DNA of 64,000 nt from Alteromonas naphthalenivorans (GCF_000213655.1 NC_015554.1:1922001-1986000), one strand, 5' to 3'. Shown: positions 51,473 through 61,849, numbered from the stretch's first letter. Notes: generated from the letters alone by a model not told the origin. Translations and numbers: made by a program.

Positions 51473-52192
51473 ATGACATCAAAATCTGTAATCAGTGCTA
51501 GTGAATTATCGGTACGTATAGGCCAACGTACTATTCTTGATAACCTTAATTTTGAAGTAGGCAATGGTGAAGTGTTTGCCCTTCTTGGTGGAAACGGTGC
51601 GGGTAAATCCACAACCCTTAAAACCTTTTTAGGGTTAATGAAACCTAGCGCTGGCACAGCGTCTGTTATGGGCATGTCGGTAGCAGACAATACCAACGAA
51701 GTGCAAAAGTCGGTGGCTTATTTACCGGAGTCGGTCACGCTTTATGGTCACCTTTCAGGATATGAAAACATTCGCTATTTTTTGTCGGTTGCCGGTGTCG
51801 AAAAAACGGACGATGCTATTCATGAAGCCCTTAAAAAAGTAGCCCTTCAAGAAAATGCTTGGCACAACACGTTGTCGAACTATTCAAAAGGGATGAGGCA
51901 GAAAACCGCCATTGCATTAGCCATTCTTCGTAATGCCCCAGTGCTGTTTTTAGATGAACCTACTTCTGGCCTCGACCCTGCTGCTATTGATGAATTTAAC
52001 TCGCTAGTGTCGGAGTTAGCCAACAATGGTGCCACCATATTTATGGTAACCCATGATGTGTATGGAGCTTGTCAGGTTGCGCACCGTATTGTGTTGCTAA
52101 GTAACGGCAAGCTTACGGGGTCGTTTGAACGCTCGGGCGATACGCCTATCGATACCGAAGCCGTTCACGCAGCCTTTGCAGGGCGCAACTGA
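51473..52192 (+). CDS. ABC transporter ATP-binding protein (NosF-like)
   Basis: 239-residue ATPase. Walker A LLGGNGAGKSTTLKTF, signature YSKGMRQKTAIALA, Walker B APVLFLDEPTSGLDP and the switch histidine in MVTHDVY. It is similar to NosF-type ATPases that work with NosY/DUF3526-type permeases. The stop overlaps the next gene's start by one base, so it heads a four-gene operon with two permeases and a TonB-dependent receptor. Confidence 0.93.
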   Translation: MTSKSVISASELSVRIGQRTILDNLNFEVGNGEVFALLGGNGAGKSTTLKTFLGLMKPSAGTASVMGMSVADNTNEVQKSVAYLPESVTLYGHLSGYENIRYFLSVAGVEKTDDAIHEALKKVALQENAWHNTLSNYSKGMRQKTAIALAILRNAPVLFLDEPTSGLDPAAIDEFNSLVSELANNGATIFMVTHDVYGACQVAHRIVLLSNGKLTGSFERSGDTPIDTEAVHAAFAGRN

Positions 52193-53634
52193 TGGTAAGC
52201 AAAACAGTAAAAACAATTTGCGCCGAACAGTGGCGTTATTGGCTGCGAACCAAAGTTGCTACCACGGTGTTAATTTTGGGCAGTGTACTCACCCTAGCTG
52301 CACTTGTGGTAAATAGCTTTCATATTGAAGAGGCAGCGCACGCCAGAGAACACCTTCAACATGAAGCTGAAGAACGCTTTTTATCGCAGCCCGACAAACA
52401 TCCGCACCGCATGGTGCATTACGGGCATTATGTGTTTCGTACGCCTACCCCGCTTAGCGTAATAGAACCGGGTGTAGACACGTACACAGGTAACGCAATT
52501 TTCTTAGAAGGCCACAGGCAAAACAGTGCCATGTTTGCCGAGCAGCGTCAGTCTGCAGGGCTTACCCGTTTTAGTAGCTTAACGCCAAGCTTTTTAGCAT
52601 TAGTGTTAGCGCCGCTGTTTATTATTCTTATTGGCTACGGCAGCGTTTCACGGGAACGTGAAGCAGGCACACTCACTTTATTACTTACCCAAGGCGCTAG
52701 CCGTTGGCAGTTGGTGTTGGGAAAACTGGTGGCCTTAATGCTGGCTAGCGGTATTTTTTTACTGCCCTTGTTATTGGCTTGCGTGTATGTCGCCTTTTCC
52801 AATGAAAGCGCCTTAGTGGTAACCCTTTTCTGCTTAGGTTATATGCTTTACTTCATGTTGTGGGCTGTAGTGGTTACTGCCTGCTCTACGTTATTTGAAA
52901 AAAGCAGTGCCAGCTTTACCGTGCTTATCGTTATATGGATGAGCGCTTGCATATTGTTACCTAGAATGGGCAGCAGTGTGGCGACCAGTTTAGAGCCCTC
53001 TATTGGTAAGTTAGAAGCCGACTTTAAAGTAGAAGAAAAGCTTCGCAGCTTAGGTGATGGTCACGATGTTAACGATCCGGCATTTGTGACTCTTAAACAA
53101 GACCTTCTCGAGAAATACAATGTCGATTCGGTAGACGACCTTCCTGTGAACTTTCGAGGCATAGTGGCGCAATATTCAGAGCAGCGCCAAGCGGTTGTCA
53201 TTAATGAATTTGCTGAAAGCCGCATGCAAGAAGAACTAGCCCAAGCGCGTATTGCAAGGCAATTTGGCTGGCTTTCCCCTACCGTGGCACTGCGTTCGTT
53301 CTCTACCCTGCTTGCGGGCACCAGTATTGAAACTCACCACCGTTTTTTGCGTGAAGCCGAAATGCTACGTATGCAGTTTGTGCAAGGCTTAAACAAAGTG
53401 CACGTAGAAAAGCTTGATTACAAACTGGATATGAGCCGCAACGATAGCGAAGAAGCCGCAGACAAAGCGGTAGTACAGGCCAGTAACTGGGCAGTATTGT
53501 CTGAGTTTAGTTTCCAGCCCGAAGCCCCCGTAGCGCGTTTAAGCAGTGCTGCCATGTACTGTTTACAACTTCTTCTTTGGGTGGGTGTTGCTGTACTACT
53601 TCTTAATCTTGCAGTAAGGAGGCTAAACCCATGA
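52192..53634 (+). CDS. ABC-2-type permease with DUF3526-like region
   Basis: 480 residues. One N-terminal span (VATTVLILGSVLTLAALVVN) is followed by a large extracytoplasmic loop and a cluster of spans beginning at FLALVLAPLFIILIGYGSVS, with the SREREAGTLTLLLTQGASRW motif typical of NosY-like permeases. A second loop (about residues 260-400) and a last span complete it. The next gene overlaps by 4 bases and encodes a paralogue, so the two probably form a heterodimeric pore. Confidence 0.85.
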   Translation: MVSKTVKTICAEQWRYWLRTKVATTVLILGSVLTLAALVVNSFHIEEAAHAREHLQHEAEERFLSQPDKHPHRMVHYGHYVFRTPTPLSVIEPGVDTYTGNAIFLEGHRQNSAMFAEQRQSAGLTRFSSLTPSFLALVLAPLFIILIGYGSVSREREAGTLTLLLTQGASRWQLVLGKLVALMLASGIFLLPLLLACVYVAFSNESALVVTLFCLGYMLYFMLWAVVVTACSTLFEKSSASFTVLIVIWMSACILLPRMGSSVATSLEPSIGKLEADFKVEEKLRSLGDGHDVNDPAFVTLKQDLLEKYNVDSVDDLPVNFRGIVAQYSEQRQAVVINEFAESRMQEELAQARIARQFGWLSPTVALRSFSTLLAGTSIETHHRFLREAEMLRMQFVQGLNKVHVEKLDYKLDMSRNDSEEAADKAVVQASNWAVLSEFSFQPEAPVARLSSAAMYCLQLLLWVGVAVLLLNLAVRRLNP

Positions 53635-54971
53635 TGCGGTTTAACGATATTAAGCGCGAAGCGGGGTTTGTGTTTGCACACCGCCAATTTAAAATAACCT
53701 TGTTGGTGGTATTTCTATTAAGCACGGTAGCCTTGTGGTCGGGTCATGCTGAAATGCAGGCGCAACAAGCTACTATTGAACGCTTATTAGAAAAAGACAC
53801 TGTAGAGCGTGAAGCGGTGCTTTCCCATCAAAATAGCTATGGCATGGTGGCGTATTACGCCTTTCACCTTACCTATGCGCCGCCGTCGCCCCTCGCCTTT
53901 GCTGTTGTGGGTGAACGTGATGTGTTTCCGTGGAAGCATCGTATACGTATGTTAGCCCTTGAAGGCCAAATATACGAAAGCGACACCGACAACCCAGAAT
54001 TAGCCTTTTTAGGGCGTTTCGATTTTGCCTTTGTGGTAAGCGTGTTATTACCGCTATTTATTATTTTGTTGCTGTACGACTTAAAAGCAAAAGAGCGTGA
54101 AGCCAGACGTTTCGACTTACTTAATGTAACGGCGCGCAATAGCCATGCGGTATGGACCTCTCGTACGCTAGTTACGCTGGTGCCGTTAGCCTTAGTTACA
54201 CTTATTCCTTTTATTGCCTTTGCCATTGTAAATGGCGCATCGCTACGTTCTGTCTTGCTAGCCTGCGTTATTGTACTGGGTACTATAAGCGTGTGGTCTG
54301 CCATTGTATTGGCCATTGGCGCGGCGCAACGGTTTGCTAAATACAGTGCCACCCACCTTGCCTCGTTAATGTTGGGTGTATGGCTTATTACCACCGTAAT
54401 AGTTCCAGTTACCGGTCATAACGTTATTAATGCGGTTGTTAATACACCGGAAGGTGGCGACATTGTGCTTACACAACGTGAAGCAGTAAACGGTGCCTGG
54501 GATAAGCCGATAGAAGCCACGTGGGAAAAGTTCATTGAAACTCACCCACAGTGGGCTAATTACACGGCGTACGATCCTGAACGTGATGGTTCGTTTAACT
54601 GGAAATGGTATTACGCTTTTCAACAAGTTGGCGATGAACGGGCAAGCGAACTTTCTAACGCTTATCAACAAGCTACCCTCAGAAAAAACCAGCTGGCAGG
54701 TTATGTGTCTTTGTTATCGCCTTCGTTACTAACCCAGCGTTTGCTATCGAACACCGCTAACACCAACGTGCAATCTATGATTGATTATGAAAATAAGGTG
54801 CGCGCGTTTCACGCATCGTTGCGCGAGTTTTATTACCAACAACTTTTTGCTGCGCCTGAGTTTACAGAAGCCAGCCTTAAGCAGCTTCCACAATTCACTA
54901 CAACTTCACAATTTACTACAACATTTACTACAACAAAAATGAACACACAGGAAAACACCAATGAAAAATAA
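53631..54971 (+). CDS. ABC-2-type permease with DUF3526-like region (second subunit)
   Basis: 446 residues, same topology as its upstream partner: first span ITLLVVFLLSTVALWSG, then an extracytoplasmic loop and a span cluster starting VVSVLLPLFIILLLYDLKAK. The C-terminus is a low-complexity Thr/Gln tail (QFTTTSQFTTTFTTTK) produced by short tandem codon repeats. It overlaps the TonB receptor gene by 11 bases, implying coupled translation. Confidence 0.85.
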   Translation: MMRFNDIKREAGFVFAHRQFKITLLVVFLLSTVALWSGHAEMQAQQATIERLLEKDTVEREAVLSHQNSYGMVAYYAFHLTYAPPSPLAFAVVGERDVFPWKHRIRMLALEGQIYESDTDNPELAFLGRFDFAFVVSVLLPLFIILLLYDLKAKEREARRFDLLNVTARNSHAVWTSRTLVTLVPLALVTLIPFIAFAIVNGASLRSVLLACVIVLGTISVWSAIVLAIGAAQRFAKYSATHLASLMLGVWLITTVIVPVTGHNVINAVVNTPEGGDIVLTQREAVNGAWDKPIEATWEKFIETHPQWANYTAYDPERDGSFNWKWYYAFQQVGDERASELSNAYQQATLRKNQLAGYVSLLSPSLLTQRLLSNTANTNVQSMIDYENKVRAFHASLREFYYQQLFAAPEFTEASLKQLPQFTTTSQFTTTFTTTKMNTQENTNEK

Positions 54972-57186
54972 CTGGGTGAAATCTACACTCGCCATCAGTA
55001 TTGCTGCATTTTTCAATGCCCCTGCTTTTGCTCAAACAAATGACGGTCAAACAAATGCCCAAGGCGCGTCTCAAAAAAACGAAGAAGCAAAGGTCGAGAA
55101 AATTACGGTACACGGCATGCACCGCGCTTATCAAGGTGCATTTGAATACAAAGAAGTGCCTGCCGCCGCGCAAGATATCGACTTAGGCTTAATTGGTGAT
55201 GCAGGTGCCATTAACTTAAATGATGCATTAGATCTTTCTGCTTCGGTAGCCAGGCAGAATAACTTTGGTGGGTTGTGGAATAGTTTTGCCATTCGTGGTT
55301 TTTCTGGTGATGAAAACCTACCAAGTGGTTTCTTGGTAAATGGGTTTAATGCTGGCCGTGGCTTTGGTGGCCCTCGTGATTTGGCGGGTATCGACCATGT
55401 GGAAGTATTAAAAGGCCCTAAAGCGGCTTTATTTGGCCGTGGTGAACCTGGCGGTGCAGTTAACTTAGTGACCAAGCGCCCACAATTTGTTTCAGGTGGC
55501 GAAGTAAAAGCCACTTATGGCAGTTGGGATCAAATGCGCATTGAAGCCGACGTGCAAACGGTAGCGGGCGCAAAAGAAGATGTTGGCGTTCGCTTAGTGG
55601 GCTTTTACGAAGACGCTGAAAGCTTCAGAGATACGGTAGAAACCGAAAAGTTAGGCTTTTACCCTTCTGTTACCTGGGAGTTTTCTGAAGATACCCGTAT
55701 TACCTACGAGCTTGAATACACAAATCAAAAAATCCCCTTCGACCGTGGTGTTATTGCGGTGGATGGTAAGTTAGGTATACAGCCTATTGAAACCTTCGTG
55801 GGCGACCCATCTGGAGATAGAATTACTACCGACGTGGTTGGTCACCAGCTTGAGATTTCTCACGAACTCAACGATGACTGGAACCTACTTATCGGCGCTG
55901 GCCTGCGTGACACTACCTTTGAAGGTAATGCACTAGAAACTAACTTTGCAGGGCGTCAAACCTTGTTTATCGACCCAGATCAAACCTTGCTTTCACGCTT
56001 TAAACGCTACCGCGACTTTGAAACCGATTATGTAGTACTGCGCGGCGAAATTGCCGGTGAGTTTGATACGGGTTCAATTAGCCATCGCGTTATTATTGGT
56101 GGTGATTACGATAAGTTCGAAAACGATCAGGTTATCTTGCGCTACCGCCCATCTTATTTTTCTGGCGACACAGACATTAACGATTTGGATTTAAGCCAAT
56201 ATCTTGTGGTAGATATTCTTAACCCAGATTACTCGCCTGTGGCTGATGTTGAGTTGTCAGACAACCTAAACCGCCTAGAAACCCAAGAAGCATGGGGAAT
56301 GTACATTCAAGACCAAGTGAACATTACCGATAAGTTTCAAGTGCGCTTTGGTGGTCGAATTGACAAATTTGAACAAGAAATTCAAAACCGCTTAAGCGAT
56401 CCGGTAGCCATTACCTCGCAAGATGACACCCAATTTTCACCTCAGTTAGGTGCAGTGTATTTACTTGATGACAGCATTAGTTTTTACGCCACGTACGGTG
56501 AAGGCTTCCGCCAACTTACGGGTTCTGATTATGCAGGTAATCCGTTTGAACCAAACCAATCTGAGTCTACCGAAGTGGGTGTTAAAACCGACCTAACGTC
56601 GTTCTTTAACAACGTTCGCGGCGACATCACCCTGTCTATCTTTAATATCGATCAAAGCAATATTTTAGTGTTCGATAGTAGTGATGAAGCGTCTGACGGT
56701 TTCTTTTTAACCCCTGGCGGCGAAGCCCGTAGTCGTGGTGTTGAACTAGATGTAAACGCTGAATTTAGCAACGGCATTAGCTTGTGGGTATCTTATGCGT
56801 ATATCGATGCAGAAAGTACCAACGATGCGGCTGACGCTAACTTTGTGGCCTCTATTGAAGCGGGCGATCCGCTAATTAACGTGCCTGAAAATCAACTAAG
56901 CGTTCAAGTAGGCAAAAGCCTTACGGTTTCAGATATGCCGGTTCGCTTAGGTACTGGTTTGTTGTACGTAGATGAGCGCTTAGGCCAAACAGCTACAGAC
57001 TTCTATTTGCCTAGCTACACTACCGTGCGAGCGTTTGCGCAAATTGAACCGGTTGAAAACTTAGTGGTACGTGCAGAAGTAGACAATCTTTTCGATAAAG
57101 AGCACTACACCAACTCTTTTGCCGATGTATGGGTTGAGCCAGGTGCACCGCGCCGCTTTAGAGTATCGGCGTCTTATCGTTTCTAG
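54961..57186 (+). CDS. TonB-dependent siderophore-type outer membrane receptor
   Basis: 741 residues. Signal peptide (MKNNWVKSTLAISIAAFFNA, cleavage after AFA), then a TonB-box-like KVEKITVHGM, a plug domain with RQNNFGGLWNSFAIRGF and ALFGRGEPGGAVNLVTKRP, typical of siderophore receptors, and a barrel ending in FRVSASYRF. It likely takes up an iron chelate or similar ligand. Its operon partners form an inner-membrane ABC transporter, but that kind of permease usually exports or processes, so the system may not be simple import. No Fur box was identified. Confidence 0.93.
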   Translation: MKNNWVKSTLAISIAAFFNAPAFAQTNDGQTNAQGASQKNEEAKVEKITVHGMHRAYQGAFEYKEVPAAAQDIDLGLIGDAGAINLNDALDLSASVARQNNFGGLWNSFAIRGFSGDENLPSGFLVNGFNAGRGFGGPRDLAGIDHVEVLKGPKAALFGRGEPGGAVNLVTKRPQFVSGGEVKATYGSWDQMRIEADVQTVAGAKEDVGVRLVGFYEDAESFRDTVETEKLGFYPSVTWEFSEDTRITYELEYTNQKIPFDRGVIAVDGKLGIQPIETFVGDPSGDRITTDVVGHQLEISHELNDDWNLLIGAGLRDTTFEGNALETNFAGRQTLFIDPDQTLLSRFKRYRDFETDYVVLRGEIAGEFDTGSISHRVIIGGDYDKFENDQVILRYRPSYFSGDTDINDLDLSQYLVVDILNPDYSPVADVELSDNLNRLETQEAWGMYIQDQVNITDKFQVRFGGRIDKFEQEIQNRLSDPVAITSQDDTQFSPQLGAVYLLDDSISFYATYGEGFRQLTGSDYAGNPFEPNQSESTEVGVKTDLTSFFNNVRGDITLSIFNIDQSNILVFDSSDEASDGFFLTPGGEARSRGVELDVNAEFSNGISLWVSYAYIDAESTNDAADANFVASIEAGDPLINVPENQLSVQVGKSLTVSDMPVRLGTGLLYVDERLGQTATDFYLPSYTTVRAFAQIEPVENLVVRAEVDNLFDKEHYTNSFADVWVEPGAPRRFRVSASYRF

Positions 57187-57312
57187 GCTTTATAGTTAAA
57201 AGCTTTGTAGTAAAAGCGAGAAAAGATGGCTGCAATGGAAAATGGTAATAGCGTATTGTTCACTCAACCGCTATAACGTAACCGCTCTCATTACAGCACC
57301 ATCAGTTGATAA

Positions 57313-57362
57313 ATGACGTAGATTAGCTTTGTTTCCCTTATGCTTATTTACGTCATTTTTTT
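57313..57362 (+). terminator. Probable terminator of the ABC/TonB operon
   Basis: ATGACGTA (57313-57320) and TACGTCAT form an 8-bp stem followed by seven T residues. The 30-base loop is large, so confidence is moderate. Confidence 0.6.
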
Positions 57363-57413
57363 ATGTGTTGAAAACCAAAAGCTCAGCTTATCGGATTGGG
57401 TTAACGACTTAGG

Positions 57414-57737
57414 TTATCGACTAGGCGTAGATTGCACTTTTAAGTTGTAGTCTTTCGCTATGCCTTCAACAATGCGGGTTAAACCCACTATCTCGCCTTG
57501 GTCATCCTTACTCCATGTGCAAGTAAGCGTGCTGGTGCCTTTTCGAAGCTTGCCCTGCCAACTGTCATGGCTTACATCTAGGTCGCCTCTAGCATCAGTT
57601 AATTCCCAGCCTTTATCTTTAAAGTCGAAAACAATGGTGGCAAACCTTTCGCCTGGGATAGCCTCAATAATTTTTAAGTCTTTACGCTGGAATTTAGAAG
57701 CAATTAGTGCACGCCGAATGTTAGTCAATAAGCCCAC
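57414..57737 (-). CDS. Small hypothetical cytoplasmic protein
   Basis: 107 residues, no signal peptide or membrane span. Beta-rich segment IVFDFKDKGWELTDARGDLD and a STLTCTWSKDDQGEI stretch. No family was recognised. It lies alone between the receptor operon and the EamA gene on the opposite strand. Confidence 0.6.
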   Translation of the reverse strand: MGLLTNIRRALIASKFQRKDLKIIEAIPGERFATIVFDFKDKGWELTDARGDLDVSHDSWQGKLRKGTSTLTCTWSKDDQGEIVGLTRIVEGIAKDYNLKVQSTPSR

Positions 57738-57992
57738 GTTAATCCTTTATAGTAATGGTCGAAGCTGCGGTTTTTAGTCTGAGCTGCCGCTCATATCAGC
57801 GCTGCGGCTCATTATAGGCGCTGCGGCTAATGGGATAACAACCCAGTTCATCGACATCTACATTTAACTACTTTTTAACATGCTTTGCCAATTACCGCCA
57901 CTTTGCCGTTTATTAGTAGTGTCCAGCGGGCGTACTTCTCTCTTAAATTAGGCTTCCCTAAATTAGGCTTCGTTTAACACAGCTTCGTTTAA

Positions 57993-58862
57993 CTAAGCTT
58001 TGCGCATTTTAATAACCAACCAAATACCGCCTAATGTCATTAAAGAGGCAACCATAATTTGTACGCTAATGGCTTCGGCAAGAAACGCCCAGCCCATGAG
58101 CGTAGCAATAACCGGAACACTTAACTGAACGGTGGCAGCCGTTGTCGATTGAATTAAAGGTAATGCCTTGTACCAAATGGCATAGCCACAACCAGATGCC
58201 ACTATTCCAGATGCCAGCGCAAATAACACCCCATCGTTGCTCCATTGCCAAGTATCGGTTACCCATAACCAAACAATCAAAGGCAGGGAAAGTAGCGTGG
58301 CATATAAAAAATTACCCGCCGTTAGCAATAAGGGCGCATTACTCTTTTTACCTAGTAAAGAATAAAAACCCCATGCAATACCGGCGCTTATCATTAATAA
58401 AGCTGAAAACAATGGTGGCGCACTAGCCCCTGGAAGCAGCAAGATAACTAAGCCTGCAAAAGCCAGTAAAAACCCTAGCCACTGAAACGAAGCAAAGCGT
58501 TCGCCTTTTAATAAGCCCACTGAAATCATAGTGAGCTGCACCGCCCCAAACAATAGCAACGCGCCTGTGCCTGTCGACATCGAGATATACGCATAAGAAA
58601 ATGCAATAGCGTAAATAAATAAGCTTAACGCCCCTGCTATTGATGCTTGTTGTTTAATTGCTGCTATTGGGCTGATGTTTTTTGATGAACGGCGGGCAGT
58701 AAAGGCCACTAAAAGGGCTAAGCACAATGCGCCACTGGCTAAGCGTATTGTGGTGAAAAGGCCCGGGTCGATATCGGTATTAGCCAATGCCATTCGGCAT
58801 AATAACGAATTGGCCGCAAACGCCAGCATGGCAATACACACTAATCCGTACGGGTTACCCAT
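57993..58862 (-). CDS. EamA/DMT-family transporter
   Basis: 289-residue drug/metabolite transporter with about ten spans and the duplicated EamA architecture: GLVCIAMLAFAANSLLCRMA at the start of the first repeat and LLMISAGIAWGFYSLLGKKS at the start of the second. The typical FTTIRLASGALCLALL follows the first span. Substrate unknown. Confidence 0.9.
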   Translation of the reverse strand: MGNPYGLVCIAMLAFAANSLLCRMALANTDIDPGLFTTIRLASGALCLALLVAFTARRSSKNISPIAAIKQQASIAGALSLFIYAIAFSYAYISMSTGTGALLLFGAVQLTMISVGLLKGERFASFQWLGFLLAFAGLVILLLPGASAPPLFSALLMISAGIAWGFYSLLGKKSNAPLLLTAGNFLYATLLSLPLIVWLWVTDTWQWSNDGVLFALASGIVASGCGYAIWYKALPLIQSTTAATVQLSVPVIATLMGWAFLAEAISVQIMVASLMTLGGIWLVIKMRKA

Positions 58863-59122
58863 TCGTTTTCTCCAGCAGCGTATACATAAAAGCCCTTTTT
58901 ATAATGATGATAATTTTATAGCGTTTAGTTGTGTATTTAGCATTATATAAAATGCACAAAGCTCTTTTTGAACAAAGCTATTTTAAATAAAGCATTGTTT
59001 AATCAAAGCTATGTTAATCAAGGCTCTGTTAATCAAAGCGTTGCTTAATTTACCTTTTTACAGGCAAAAGAAAAGGACCGCAATGGGTCCTTTTTTCGTT
59101 CAATCTTTACATTACTAAGCCG
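58863..59122. other. Intergenic region with degenerate repeats
   Basis: 260 AT-rich bases. Around 58985-59050 a 15-16-base word (AAAGCTATGTTAATC and variants) is repeated four times. The purC terminator lies at its right end. No ORF. Confidence 0.5.
59071..59099 (-). terminator. Intrinsic terminator downstream of purC
   Basis: On the minus strand GGACC/GGTCC stem with a short loop followed by TTTTCTTTT; 24 bases after the purC stop. Confidence 0.8.
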
Positions 59123-59836
59123 TTACAGTGAAACACCTAAGCGTTCTGCAACTTCAATGTAAGTTTCAACCACTGAGCCTAGGCCTTGTCTGAAACGGTC
59201 TTTATCCATTTTCTTACGGGTTTCTTTGTCCCACAAGCGACAACCGTCAGGAGTAAATTCATCACCTAAAACAATGTTGCCATCAGGATCAACACCAAAT
59301 TCAAGTTTGTAATCTACTAGCAACATGCCTGCTTCATCAAACAGCGATTTAAGTACGGCATTTACTTTAAACGTTAACGACTTCATTTCAGCAATTTGCG
59401 CCTCAGTCGCCCAACCAAATGACACAATATGATAATCGTTAATCATAGGGTCGTGCAGTGCGTCGTTTTTAAGGAAGAATTCAAACACAGGCGGTGCCAA
59501 CGTTTGCCCTTCTTCTACACCAAGACGACGAACCAAAGAGCCAGCCGCTAGGTTACGAACAACACATTCCACTGGGATCATGTCTAGCTTTTTAACTAAA
59601 GATTCAGTGTCAGAAAGCAAGGCTTCTACTTGCGTAGCAATACCCGCTTCTTCAAGTTTAGTCATAATAAAATGGTTAAACTTGTTATTCACTTCGCCTT
59701 TACGGTCTAGCTGTTCAATTTTTTCACCATCGAAAGCTGATGTGTCGTTTCTGAAATGCAGAATTAACTTATCGCTGTCATCGGTAAAATACACAGTTTT
59801 TGCTTTACCGCGGTAAAGCTCGTCACGTTTTTCCAT
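59123..59836 (-). CDS. purC: Phosphoribosylaminoimidazole-succinocarboxamide synthase
   Basis: SAICAR synthase of purine biosynthesis, joining CAIR and aspartate using ATP. I use the ATG giving [20 protein letters not shown]; a TTG four codons upstream is unlikely. About 237 residues. Conserved blocks: [34 protein letters not shown] and [13 protein letters not shown]. It is the last gene of the dapA-bamC-purC cluster, a well-known gammaproteobacterial order. Confidence 0.96.
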   Translation of the reverse strand: MEKRDELYRGKAKTVYFTDDSDKLILHFRNDTSAFDGEKIEQLDRKGEVNNKFNHFIMTKLEEAGIATQVEALLSDTESLVKKLDMIPVECVVRNLAAGSLVRRLGVEEGQTLAPPVFEFFLKNDALHDPMINDYHIVSFGWATEAQIAEMKSLTFKVNAVLKSLFDEAGMLLVDYKLEFGVDPDGNIVLGDEFTPDGCRLWDKETRKKMDKDRFRQGLGSVVETYIEVAERLGVSL

Positions 59837-59848
59837 TCTCAGTCTCAA

Positions 59849-60952
59849 TTATATATCAAGGTTATCTTCTGACATGACCTCGGCAAATGCGCCGTAAAGG
59901 TCTGAAACCTGATTGGCTTCAAAAGGTTCGCTTTCATTATTCATGAAAGTCACTGAACTGCGTTTCTCACCGGCACGTGAAACTTTTAAACGGTAGTCAC
60001 CTTTTTCAAGTAACTCGTTGTCGCTAGAGAACAAGCCGCCCCACCAACCCGTTTCACTACCATTATAGGTAACAAACAGTAAGCCGTTTGATTTGTCTAA
60101 ATCTTTTACGTCGAAACCTAGTTTACGCAATACTAACAACATACGTGGCCATACCACGTCGTACTGTGCATCCACCATAAATGCGGGGTTGCCGTCATCG
60201 TTAAAGCCCATTTCGGTATTTAAGCCTTGGCGAATACGTGCAATTCGGCGGGTTTCTTGTAACTGAATTTGGTATTCGTAATGACCAATCACTTGGTTCA
60301 GTACGTCTACTTCTTCGCGGCGCTCTTGCATGCTAGAAATTTCTGCAACAACATCGTCACCAGTAGTGGCCATGTAGTCTTTTAAATCAACAGAAAGCGC
60401 TGCCGTTCTACCGTGAGGTTTTACGTCTAGAACGAATTCAAAGCGGCGACCCACTTCACTTTCCGTGCTGGTCCAGCTGTACCACGGGCTATCCACTTCT
60501 TTTTTGATGATCATCCAGTCAGTGTTTAACACTTGCTGTTCAGGATCGAAGAAATCTACGCCAATGCCTTGTTCTTCTAGGAAGCTTAACAAAGAATTCC
60601 ACACGGCTTGGCTTAACGGCTGGCTATCATCAACTTGGTCAAACCAAATTGTTGCTGTGCTTTTGCCTTCTTCAACGTGTGAACCAGTAACAAGCGGCAA
60701 TACCAATGCAGGAGACTGCACAAGTAGTTTCTTTCCAACAAGACTTTCATCTACGCTTTCGTCTAATTCAGGTACTGCAAACTCTCTAGAAAAAGTGGGC
60801 GCATCTAAGTCGGCTGGAACACGTACTGGGGTTTGTTCTTTTGTTTCTAAGTACTTGTACGTTCCTGAAGCCGTCTTTCTATCTGTTTGGCTTGAACAAC
60901 CTGCAAGTGCGATTACTACCATCGAACTCACTATAGCCAGCGTTCTATTCAT
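59849..60952 (-). CDS. bamC: Outer membrane assembly lipoprotein BamC
   Basis: Lipoprotein component of the BAM complex that inserts beta-barrel proteins. Lipobox in VVIALAGCSSQ; 367 residues, near the family's usual length of about 345. The N-terminal unstructured segment is followed by two helix-grip domains (SQAVWNSLLSFLEEQGIGVD; MLLVLRKLGFDVKDLDKSNG). It sits between dapA and purC, 12 bases from each. Confidence 0.93.
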   Translation of the reverse strand: MNRTLAIVSSMVVIALAGCSSQTDRKTASGTYKYLETKEQTPVRVPADLDAPTFSREFAVPELDESVDESLVGKKLLVQSPALVLPLVTGSHVEEGKSTATIWFDQVDDSQPLSQAVWNSLLSFLEEQGIGVDFFDPEQQVLNTDWMIIKKEVDSPWYSWTSTESEVGRRFEFVLDVKPHGRTAALSVDLKDYMATTGDDVVAEISSMQERREEVDVLNQVIGHYEYQIQLQETRRIARIRQGLNTEMGFNDDGNPAFMVDAQYDVVWPRMLLVLRKLGFDVKDLDKSNGLLFVTYNGSETGWWGGLFSSDNELLEKGDYRLKVSRAGEKRSSVTFMNNESEPFEANQVSDLYGAFAEVMSEDNLDI

Positions 60953-60964
60953 CTGTGTTCCTTA

Positions 60965-61849
60965 TTAACCCGAAATCAATGCGTATTTTTGTAATAGTTC
61001 TTCGATATGTTTTTGGCTTACAAGTTCCGGTAAAACCATAGGTAATCGCATTTGTGCACTTTCCATCATGCCCATTTTGTATAAAGCCCACTTTGGAATA
61101 ACTGGATTAGGCTCGATAAATAGCGCGCTGTGAAGCAATTCGATGCTTTCATCTATAGTGCGACATTTATCAAAATCTTTTGCTAAAGCGGCTTCGCACA
61201 TTTGTGCAATAGCCTTAGGTACCACGTTTGCTGTCACAGAAATAACACCATGACCGCCTTCACACATAAACTCACAACTTGTGCCGTCATCACCACTTAG
61301 TAAAACGAAGTCTGAAGGAACAAGTGCTTGCGTTGCTTTAAGGCGAGCAATATCACCGGTTGCGTCTTTTAATCCAACAATGTTTTTGTGAGATGAAAGT
61401 TCGGCAACGGTTTCAGGCAGCATGTCAGCAACGGTTCTACCCGGTACATTGTATAACAACACCGGTAAATCGCTGGCATCAGCAATGGCGTTGAAGTGTG
61501 CCACCATGCCTGCTTGTTGAGGCTTGTTGTAGTAAGGAACTACACTTAAGAAGCCGTCGATACCGGCCGCACCCAATTGTTGGGTAAGAAAAATCGCTTC
61601 GGCAGTTGAGTTTGCGCCACTACCTGCAATAACAGGAATAGCGCCAGACACCATAGCAACGGTCTCTTTAACTACGTTTACGTGTTCATCAAACGGTAAG
61701 GTGGCCGACTCGCCAGTGGTGCCAACAGACACAATACCATGTGTGCCTTGTTCAACATGAAAGCGCACTAGCTTCTCAAGTGACTTGTAATCGATGTCGC
61801 CGTTTTCAAACATCGGCGTGACGAGTGCTACGTAACTACCAGTAAACAT
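60965..61849 (-). CDS. dapA: 4-hydroxy-tetrahydrodipicolinate synthase
   Basis: First committed enzyme of the lysine/diaminopimelate pathway, condensing pyruvate with aspartate semialdehyde. 294 residues. The substrate-binding GTTGES, the catalytic tyrosine in LLYNVPGRT and the Schiff-base lysine in IVGLKDATGD are all present. First gene of the dapA-bamC-purC cluster and divergent from gcvR, as in E. coli. Confidence 0.97.
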   Translation of the reverse strand: MFTGSYVALVTPMFENGDIDYKSLEKLVRFHVEQGTHGIVSVGTTGESATLPFDEHVNVVKETVAMVSGAIPVIAGSGANSTAEAIFLTQQLGAAGIDGFLSVVPYYNKPQQAGMVAHFNAIADASDLPVLLYNVPGRTVADMLPETVAELSSHKNIVGLKDATGDIARLKATQALVPSDFVLLSGDDGTSCEFMCEGGHGVISVTANVVPKAIAQMCEAALAKDFDKCRTIDESIELLHSALFIEPNPVIPKWALYKMGMMESAQMRLPMVLPELVSQKHIEELLQKYALISG

